DNA of 9,547 bases from Geothrix sp. (GTDB taxonomy: Bacteria; Acidobacteriota; Holophagae; Holophagales; Holophagaceae): assembly GCA_023701165.1 (NCBI GenBank), contig JAMPXL010000018.1, positions 1-9,547 of the forward strand, written 5' to 3'. The first letter of the stretch is position 1. Each line of letters begins with the position of its first letter. The translations under genes and the position numbers were made by a program. This document shows, piece after piece, positions 5,093-9,547 of the stretch. The notes under the pieces were generated by a model. That model saw only the letters and a program-made list of their open reading frames with translations. It was not told the DNA's origin and did not search any database.

Positions 5093-5260
5093 GGCCCATC
5101 CTGGGCCTCGCCCCTTCGGGGTCATGCGCTACGCGCACGGTCGGCCTCCGCTCCATCTATCGCACGCTGCGCATGCTCCCACTCGGCTTTCGCCTCGTGG
5201 AGGTGGAACCTCCCTGCTTCGGCCTCATAGCCCCCAAGGCCGCAGCGGGCTTCGCCCGCT
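5093..5260. repeat. Series of five tight hairpins with 3-nt loops
   Basis: Five exact short stems with 3-nt loops lie in this stretch: 5093-5107 (GGCCCA/TGGGCC), 5111-5121 (CCCC/GGGG), 5125-5137 (TGCGC/GCGCA), 5199-5213 (GGAGGT/ACCTCC) and 5244-5260 (AGCGGGC/GCCCGCT). The stretch has no convincing gene. It fills the space between the two nuoD-tail copies and could be a small mobile element, a structured RNA or recombination DNA. Short GC-rich hairpins also occur by chance in high-GC DNA. Confidence 0.5.
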
Positions 5261-5326
5261 CGCCGTCCTCGGCGCGTCAGCGATCCAGCTCACCCGCAAT
5301 GATGTTCATCGCGCCGAGAACGGCGA
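5260..5326. repeat. 17-bp inverted repeat enclosing the nuoD stop codon
   Basis: Arms 5260-5276 (outside nuoD) and 5310-5326 (inside nuoD) are complementary at 16 of 17 positions, with 33 bp between them containing the last nuoD codons and TGA. In effect the DNA after the stop is an inverted copy of nuoD sequence just before its end. It could act as a terminator, a stabilising 3' structure or an integration scar. Confidence 0.6.
5277..5306 (-). repeat. Duplicated nuoD 3' end (copy within nuoD)
   Basis: This is the partner of the repeat at 5058-5087, 219 bp away and in the same orientation. It forms the functional end of nuoD. Confidence 0.85.
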
Positions 5327-6476
5327 CGGCATCTGCGACGAGGCAGCCCTTCACCTGGTCGTGGAAGCTGCTGAAGATGGGGAGGCAGGGGGGACGCACC
5401 CGGATGCGGTAGGGGTTCTTGCCGCCATCGCTCACGAGGTAGAAGCCCAGCTCGCCGTTGGCGGCCTCGGTGGCGCTGTAGACCTCGCCCACGGGCATCT
5501 CCATGCCGTGCATGATGAGCTTGAAGTGGTGGATGAGGCTTTCCATCCGGGTATAGACCTTCTCCTTGGGCGGCAGGGCCACCTTGGGATCGTCGACACA
5601 GACCGGGCCGGGTTCGAGGCGGTCCAGCACCTGGCGGATGATGCGCAGGCTCTGGCGCATCTCCTCGATGCGCACCAGATAACGGTCGAACACGTCGCCC
5701 GTGGTGCCCACGGGGATGTCGAAATCGTAGGTCTCGTAGCCCAGGTAGGGCTGGGCCTTGCGCAGATCCTGGGGCACGCCCGCGGCGCGGAGGCAGGGGC
5801 CGGTGTAGCCCCAGTTCACGGCGTCCTCGGCGCTGATGGCGCCGATGCCCTTGGTGCGGTCGTGCCAGATGGGGTTATGGGTGAGCAGGCGCTCGCATTC
5901 GTCCACCGCCGCCTCGCATTCCACGAGGAAGCGCTCACACAGGGGCACGAAACCCTCGGGGATGTCCCGGAAGAGGCCGCCAATGCGGGTGAAGCTGGTG
6001 TGGAGGCGCTGGCCCGCGGCCATCTCGAAGAGGTCGTAGACCGTCTCGCGCTGCTTGAAGAGGTAGAGGAAGGCGGTGAAGGCGCCGATGTCCACGGCGT
6101 TCACGCCCACGCACACGATGTGGTCCGCCACTCGGGCCAGCTCGGAGACCAGCACGCGGATCTGCTGCGCGCGCTTGGGGATCTCGATACCCAGCAGCTT
6201 CTCCACGGCGCAGGTATAGCCCACGTTGTTCATGATGGAGCTGCAGTAGTTCAGGCGGTCCGTGAGGGGGATGAACTGCTGGTAGCTGAGGTTCTCGCCC
6301 AGCTTCTCCACGCCGCGGTGGAGGTAGCCCATCTCCGGCGTGGCCTTGGCGATGGTCTCGCCTTCGAGCTCCAGGATGATGCGCAGGGTCCCGTGGGTGG
6401 TCGGGTGCGAGGGACCCATGTTGACGATCATGCGATCGCCGTCGAGCTGCTGGCGGGTCATGGCGATGGATTCCAT
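5277..6476 (-). CDS. nuoD: NADH-quinone oxidoreductase subunit D (49-kDa type)
   Basis: The 399-residue protein is the quinone-site subunit of complex I, related to the large subunit of [NiFe] hydrogenases. N-terminal MGPSHPTTHG (20-29) and TDRLNYCSS (72-80) give His28 and Tyr77, whose 49-residue spacing matches the quinone-binding His38/Tyr87 of Thermus Nqo4. Later landmarks are ELARVADHI, RGGL-equivalent RIGGLFRDIP, and the C-terminal RIRVRPPCLP followed by GELDR, as is normal for the family. No hydrogenase nickel cysteines are evident. ATG 6476 is preferred because GAGG lies 8 nt upstream; ATG 6482 would leave only 2 nt. It follows nuoC closely. The DNA after its stop codon is rearranged: an inverted repeat spans the stop, and a copy of its last codons lies 219 bp further on. 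Confidence 0.96.
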   Translation of the reverse strand: MESIAMTRQQLDGDRMIVNMGPSHPTTHGTLRIILELEGETIAKATPEMGYLHRGVEKLGENLSYQQFIPLTDRLNYCSSIMNNVGYTCAVEKLLGIEIPKRAQQIRVLVSELARVADHIVCVGVNAVDIGAFTAFLYLFKQRETVYDLFEMAAGQRLHTSFTRIGGLFRDIPEGFVPLCERFLVECEAAVDECERLLTHNPIWHDRTKGIGAISAEDAVNWGYTGPCLRAAGVPQDLRKAQPYLGYETYDFDIPVGTTGDVFDRYLVRIEEMRQSLRIIRQVLDRLEPGPVCVDDPKVALPPKEKVYTRMESLIHHFKLIMHGMEMPVGEVYSATEAANGELGFYLVSDGGKNPYRIRVRPPCLPIFSSFHDQVKGCLVADAVAVLGAMNIIAGELDR

Positions 6477-6486
6477 GGTCATATCC

Positions 6487-6975
6487 TCAGGCCCGTTCGC
6501 CGTTGTTGTAGGGGGCGGTGCAGCCTTCCATGCAGAAGGGGTCGCCACCATCCAGGGGGAAGTCCTTGCGCAGGGCGTGGCCCGGGAAGTCATCCCAGGT
6601 GAGCAGGCGCTTCATGTTCGGGTGGCCCTCGAAGCGGATGCCGAAGAGATCGAAGACTTCGCGCTCGAACCAGTCGGCGGTCTTGAAGCGGCCCGTCAGG
6701 GTCGGCATGGCCTCGCCGTCGGCCACGGGCACCTTCACCCGCAGGCGCTCCTGGCTGGCCAGGTTGAGCCAGTGGTAGACCACGTCGAAGCGCGCCTCGC
6801 GCTCCGGCCAATCCACGGCCGTGATGTCCACCAGCAGCTGGAAGCCCTCGCGGTGGAGCAGGTCCACCAGGATGAGGAGGCTCTCCCGGGCGATGACGAT
6901 GGTCTGGTCGCCCCGGAAGGCGTGGCGGTCGGTGACGGTGCCCGGAAGCTCTGCGTCGATGTGTTCGATGATCAT
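6487..6975 (-). CDS. nuoC: NADH-quinone oxidoreductase subunit C (30-kDa type)
   Basis: The 162-residue protein is the 30-kDa-type subunit that packs against NuoD and NuoB in the peripheral arm; it carries no cofactor. The family signature is unmistakable: WFEREVFDLFGIRFEGHP (102-119), then RLLTWDDFPGHALRKDFPL (122-140). The N-terminal part (MIIEHIDAELPGTV to LLVDITAVDW) is the usual alpha/beta domain. The length is near the standalone family size, so it is not a NuoCD fusion. The C-terminus GDPFCMEGCTAPYNNGERA has two cysteines of no known role. It starts 12 nt after the nuoB stop with a G-rich but weak ribosome binding site, and ends 10 nt before the chosen nuoD start, within one operon. 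Confidence 0.95.
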   Translation of the reverse strand: MIIEHIDAELPGTVTDRHAFRGDQTIVIARESLLILVDLLHREGFQLLVDITAVDWPEREARFDVVYHWLNLASQERLRVKVPVADGEAMPTLTGRFKTADWFEREVFDLFGIRFEGHPNMKRLLTWDDFPGHALRKDFPLDGGDPFCMEGCTAPYNNGERA

Positions 6976-6987
6976 GGTCCGCCCCGC

Positions 6988-7596
6988 CTAGAAGATCGTT
7001 CCGACGCCGCGCTCGCCGGCATCCATCAGCATCTCGCGGATGGTCTGCTGGCCCGTGAGGCCCTTTTCGGCCTGGATGGCCTCCTGCCGCGCCAGGCTTT
7101 CGTAGAAGCGGGCGATGTGGTCCTTGCGCATGGAGAGGGATTCCTTCTCGATCTTCTCCTGCAGCTTCATCACGCCGTAGATCATGCTCTCGGGCCGGGG
7201 CGGGCAGCCGGGGACGTAGACGTCCACGGGGATGATGCGGTCCACGCCCTGCAGGGTCGCGTAGGTGCGGTACATGCCGCCCGACGAGGCGCAGACACCC
7301 ACGCTGACCACCCACTTGGGCTCGGCCATCTGGGCGTAGATCGTGCGCAGCACAGGCGCCATCTTGTTGGTGATGGTGCCGAGGACCAGCATCATGTCGC
7401 TCTGGCGGGGGCTGAAGCGCATGGCCTCGGCGCCGAAGCGGCTCATGTCGTATTTCGACGCCATCATGCTCATGAACTCGATGGCGCAGCAGGCGGTGCC
7501 GAAGGGCAGCGGCCAGAGGCTGTTCTTGCGCCCCCAGTTCACCACCGCGTCCAGGCGGGTGGTCACCACCGCGTCGTTGATGTTCATCTCGGACAT
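6988..7596 (-). CDS. nuoB: NADH-quinone oxidoreductase subunit B (N2 cluster)
   Basis: The 202-residue protein carries the terminal N2 [4Fe-4S] cluster that reduces quinone. Its ligands are all visible: the tandem Cys36-Cys37 in [10 protein letters not shown], Cys102 in GVCASSGG and Cys131 in PGCPPRPE. The 65- and 29-residue gaps match those in Thermus Nqo6. [21 protein letters not shown] (61-81) is also typical. About 50 residues follow the core, mostly charged helix ([19 protein letters not shown]), within the length range of the family. The gene begins one base after the nuoA stop, with GGGAG 7 nt before the ATG, so translation is probably coupled to nuoA. Confidence 0.97.
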   Translation of the reverse strand: MSEMNINDAVVTTRLDAVVNWGRKNSLWPLPFGTACCAIEFMSMMASKYDMSRFGAEAMRFSPRQSDMMLVLGTITNKMAPVLRTIYAQMAEPKWVVSVGVCASSGGMYRTYATLQGVDRIIPVDVYVPGCPPRPESMIYGVMKLQEKIEKESLSMRKDHIARFYESLARQEAIQAEKGLTGQQTIREMLMDAGERGVGTIF

Positions 7597-7597
7597 C

Positions 7598-7978
7598 TCA
7601 GCGCTCCCACTCGAAGGCGCCCTTGCCCCAGGCGTAGACGAAGCCCACCAGCAGGGTGGCCATGAAGCTGAGCATCGGCACGAAGGTCCAGAGGGCCTGC
7701 TTGAAGTTGACGGCCCAGGGCAGCAGGAACGCCGCTTCCACGTCGAACAGGATGAAGAGCATGGCCGTCAGGTAGAACTTGACCGAGTACTTGTGCCGGG
7801 CCCCTTCCTGCAGGGGCGCCACGCCGCACTCGTAGGGCCGCATCTTCGCTTCCTGCGGGTTGTTCGGCTTCAGCAGGGGCAGCACCTTCCCCGACAGCAC
7901 GAGGATGGCGATGGCGGTCACGGCGGCGACCAGCAGCAGGATCAGGACCGGCAGGAAGGGCGATGCGGGATGGGCCAT
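7598..7978 (-). CDS. nuoA: NADH-quinone oxidoreductase subunit A
   Basis: The 126-residue membrane protein lies at the junction of the two arms of complex I, near the quinone channel. It has three membrane segments, at about 8-29, 67-89 and 96-117, and the conserved loop KMRPYECG (45-52) before [20 protein letters not shown]. This acidic FDVE motif is characteristic of NuoA. The length is normal. The start ATG 7978 gives a family-like N-terminus, although only a weak GAG precedes it. It is the first gene of the nuoABCD unit and is divergent from the acyl carrier protein gene, so the operon promoter should lie in 7979-8117. Confidence 0.96.
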   Translation of the reverse strand: MAHPASPFLPVLILLLVAAVTAIAILVLSGKVLPLLKPNNPQEAKMRPYECGVAPLQEGARHKYSVKFYLTAMLFILFDVEAAFLLPWAVNFKQALWTFVPMLSFMATLLVGFVYAWGKGAFEWER

Positions 7979-8117
7979 GGCGCTCTCGGGCGGAGGGTTC
8001 CGCGAGGGTCCAGCTTAGCGCCCTTTGCGGATCCCGAAACCGTGCCAATATCACAACCCCACCGGGGTCTCCCGTTAGGGATAGAATCAATCTCCCCACC
8101 CTTCTGCCGGGATTGTC
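7979..8117. promoter_or_regulatory. Divergent promoter region between nuoA and the acyl carrier protein gene
   Basis: This 139-bp gap separates two divergent operons and must hold both promoters. On the plus strand TAGAAT (8082-8087) matches a -10 box at five of six positions and would give a leader of about 24 nt, but no good -35 box lies at the right distance. On the minus strand no convincing pair was seen; GATATT near 8047-8052 is a weak -10 candidate. Confidence 0.4.
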
Positions 8118-8375
8118 ATGACCGACCTCAAGCTGCGTGTCAAAGAGATGATCATCGAGCGTCTGAAGCTCGAAGGCATGGCCCCGGACCAGATCGAAGA
8201 CCAGGCCCCCCTCTTCGGGGAGGGTCTGGGCCTGGATTCCATCGACGCCCTGGAGCTGGTGCTGGGCATCGAGCAGGTCTTCGGGGTGAAGATCGAGGAC
8301 GAGGCCGCGGGCATGAAGGCCTTCAAGTCCGTGCAGGCCCTCACCGACTTCATCGCCGAGCACCGCAAAGCCTGA
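8118..8375 (+). CDS. Acyl carrier protein
   Basis: The 85-residue acidic protein is a phosphopantetheine-binding carrier. The attachment Ser41 is in GLGLDSIDALEL, the classic D-S-(L/I)-D motif, and the four-helix layout is evident: LKLRVKEMIIERL, the helix after Ser41, and VQALTDFIAEHRK at the end. Its role is to hold growing acyl chains as thioesters for the enzymes encoded next to it. It is probably not the housekeeping AcpP: it sits in a small operon with its own dehydratase and ketosynthase, and the LGLDSIDALEL form is common in secondary lipid or aryl-polyene-type systems. Only a weak GGGA precedes the ATG. It is the first gene of the plus-strand operon. Confidence 0.93.
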   Translation: MTDLKLRVKEMIIERLKLEGMAPDQIEDQAPLFGEGLGLDSIDALELVLGIEQVFGVKIEDEAAGMKAFKSVQALTDFIAEHRKA

Positions 8376-8379
8376 CCCC

Positions 8380-8787
8380 ATGACGGACATCCCGGCCCAC
8401 CTGCCCCACCGCTACCCCTTCCTCCTGGTGGACCGGGTGCTGGAGCGGGAGCCCGGTGTGCGCGTGGTGGCCGAGAAGCTCGTCACGAACGGCGAGCCCT
8501 ACCTCCAGGGCCACTTCGCGGAACGCCCCCTGGTGCCCGGCGTGCTGCTGCTGGAGATGCTGGCCCAGGCCGGGGGCTTCCTGGAGGCCGAGCCCCTCCA
8601 CGGAGCCGCCATCTTCCTGGCCGGGGTGCAGGACGCCCGCTTCAAGGCCCCGGCCTTCCCGGGCGACCGCCTGCGCCTCGAGGTGGATGCCGAAGGCGCC
8701 TTCGCCGGCCTGATGAAGCTCAAGGGGGCCGTGAGCTGCGAAGGCCGCGGCCTCTGCACGGCCACGCTGCTGGTAAAGCGCCTATGA
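8380..8787 (+). CDS. FabZ-like 3-hydroxyacyl-[ACP] dehydratase (hot-dog fold)
   Basis: The 135-residue protein matches the FabZ/ApeP-type hot-dog dehydratases that remove water from 3-hydroxyacyl-ACP to give the trans-2-enoyl thioester. LPHRYPFLLVDRV (8-20) is the family opening. The catalytic pair is His45 in QGHFAERPLVPG and Glu59 in LLLEMLAQAGG, with the same 14-residue spacing as His54/Glu68 in E. coli FabZ. FKAPAFPGDRLRLEV (86-100) is also typical. It starts 4 nt after the ACP stop with no clear ribosome binding site, and its stop overlaps the next start (ATGA), so all three genes are probably translationally coupled. A specialised role is more likely than housekeeping because of this context. 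Confidence 0.92.
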   Translation: MTDIPAHLPHRYPFLLVDRVLEREPGVRVVAEKLVTNGEPYLQGHFAERPLVPGVLLLEMLAQAGGFLEAEPLHGAAIFLAGVQDARFKAPAFPGDRLRLEVDAEGAFAGLMKLKGAVSCEGRGLCTATLLVKRL

Positions 8788-9547
8788 CCCGCCCCCCGCA
8801 TCGCGTCGTGGTCACCGGCCTCGGCCTGGTGTCCTCCCTCGCCCTGGACCGGGAGGGCACCTGGTCCGCCATGCTGGCGGGGCGGGATGGCCTGGGGCCC
8901 CTGACGCGCCTCCACCTGCCCCTGGAGCCCGCGCAGGTCGCCGGGCAGGTGCCCCTGGACCCCCGGCGGCACCAGACCCTCTGCGAGCGCATGGCCCTGC
9001 TGGCCCTGGAGGAGGCCCTGGGCGGCTTCCGGCCCGGTGGCGATCCGGCCCGCATCGGCGTCTTCCAGGGCGCGGGGACCAGCGGCCTGCCCGTGGCGGA
9101 GGCCTACCTGGAGGACCGCCTGGCCGGGCGCCGGGGCCGCGCCGCGGAGCCGGCCCACCAGGGCCCCTGCACCGTCACCGATGCCCTGGCCCGGCGCCTG
9201 GGCGCCGAGGGCCCCCGCAGCACCATCATGAACGCCTGCTCCTCCAGCCTGCTGGCCCTGGGCCAGGCCTGGGAACGCCTCGCCGCCGGCGAACTGGACC
9301 TGGCCGTGGCGGGGAGCGCCGAAAGCCTGTGCCGCACCACGTACGGCGGATTCTCCAGCCTCAAGGCCGTGGACCCCCGGAAGTGCCGCCCCTTCAGCCG
9401 CGACCGTGCGGGCCTGAACCTGGGGGAGGGCGCCGTGCAGCTCCTGCTGGAACCCCTGGACCGCGCCCTGGACCGGGGCGCCACGATCTTTGCCGAGGTG
9501 CTGGGCTACGGCGCCAGCATGGACGCCCACCACCCCACGGCCCCCCA
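8784..9547 (+). CDS. Beta-ketoacyl-[ACP] synthase, FabF-like (partial, 3' end beyond window)
   Basis: An open frame of 254 complete codons runs off the right edge. MTRPPHRVVVTGLGLVSSLA is the standard start of FabF-type condensing enzymes. The nucleophile is Cys152 in IMNACSSSLLALGQA. Other landmarks are AVAGSAESL (174-182), KCRPFSRDRAGLNLGEGA (200-217) and YGASMDAHHPTAP (242-254), equivalent to the SDAYHMTSP segment of E. coli FabF. The two catalytic histidines (NAHGT and GH regions) lie beyond the window. The active-site cysteine shows a condensing enzyme rather than a chain-length factor. The gene overlaps the dehydratase by 4 nt. ACP, dehydratase and ketosynthase in a row suggest a type II fatty acid/polyketide-like pathway, possibly aryl-polyene-like; the rest of the cluster would be to the right. 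Confidence 0.92.
   Translation, partial: MTRPPHRVVVTGLGLVSSLALDREGTWSAMLAGRDGLGPLTRLHLPLEPAQVAGQVPLDPRRHQTLCERMALLALEEALGGFRPGGDPARIGVFQGAGTSGLPVAEAYLEDRLAGRRGRAAEPAHQGPCTVTDALARRLGAEGPRSTIMNACSSSLLALGQAWERLAAGELDLAVAGSAESLCRTTYGGFSSLKAVDPRKCRPFSRDRAGLNLGEGAVQLLLEPLDRALDRGATIFAEVLGYGASMDAHHPTAP

Noticed and set aside
4889..5412. Open frames on both strands in the nuoD-flagellin spacer
   Set aside because: They cross terminators and hairpins, have no plausible ribosome binding site and contain no recognisable motif; the only gene-like part is the copied nuoD tail.
5124..6602. 492-codon open frame on the plus strand opposite nuoD
   Set aside because: It is antisense to nuoD, has no recognisable domain, and its composition is typical of a GC-driven shadow frame.
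8030..8050. TGGCACG on the minus strand upstream of nuoA as a sigma-54 promoter
   Set aside because: The -24 half is good, but the -12 position reads CGGG instead of TTGC and lacks the required GC.
6340..8383. Long plus-strand frames opposite nuoC, nuoB and nuoA
   Set aside because: They run antisense to conserved genes in several pieces and lack domain features.
8784..9547. Histidines in DAHHPTAP as the ketosynthase catalytic histidines
   Set aside because: The segment aligns with the SDAYHMTSP region of FabF, which lies before the catalytic NAHGT and GH histidines; those would be beyond the window.
1..9547. CRISPR array, tRNA, rRNA or insertion sequence with a transposase
   Set aside because: No regularly spaced repeats, tRNA-like arms, rRNA sequence or transposase frame was seen anywhere in the window.

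Overview
This GC-rich window is from a flagellated, respiring Gram-negative-type bacterium. It carries most of the peripheral arm of respiratory complex I, an operon of small redox or periplasmic proteins with its own MarR-type regulator, a flagellin gene, and the start of an acyl-carrier-protein-based biosynthetic operon. The overall character (very high GC, compact flagellin, separate nuo blocks) would fit Acidobacteriota of the Holophaga/Geothrix type. That placement is an impression, not something proved by the sequence.

Layout from left to right. (1) 1-253, minus strand: the first 84 codons of an exported protein, probably of the metallophosphoesterase / purple-acid-phosphatase type. (2) 265-311: a perfect 22-bp hairpin that ends the nuoEF transcript and lies only 11 nt before the next start codon. 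(3) nuoF and nuoE (324-2282, minus), the NADH-oxidising module. (4) A second long hairpin at 2353-2399. (5) A two-gene operon on the minus strand, a YceI-like exported protein followed by a double CDGSH iron-sulfur protein (2414-3255), divergent from a plus-strand MarR-family regulator (3369-3857). A near-perfect 18-bp palindrome lies in the shared intergenic region. (6) A flagellin gene (3917-4732, minus) with a near-consensus sigma-54 promoter and a leader hairpin that covers its ribosome binding site. (7) A gene-free stretch, 4850-5276, holding two candidate terminators, an A/T-rich patch, a duplicate of the last codons of nuoD, and a dense series of tight hairpins. (8) nuoD, nuoC, nuoB and nuoA (5277-7978, minus), closely packed and transcribed A to D. 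(9) Divergent from nuoA on the plus strand: an acyl carrier protein, a FabZ-like dehydratase and a beta-ketoacyl synthase that runs off the right edge.

Functionally, NuoE and NuoF take electrons from NADH. NuoB, C and D pass them to quinone, and NuoA belongs to the membrane arm. In many genomes nuoA-F lie together. Here about 3 kb of unrelated genes separates nuoD from nuoE, and no nuoG follows nuoF. The most unusual part is immediately downstream of nuoD: a 28/30-bp direct repeat of its 3' end lies 219 bp away, next to what looks like the original terminator, and the real stop codon is enclosed by a 17-bp inverted repeat. This suggests that a small hairpin-rich element inserted at the nuoD 3' end while keeping the reading frame intact.
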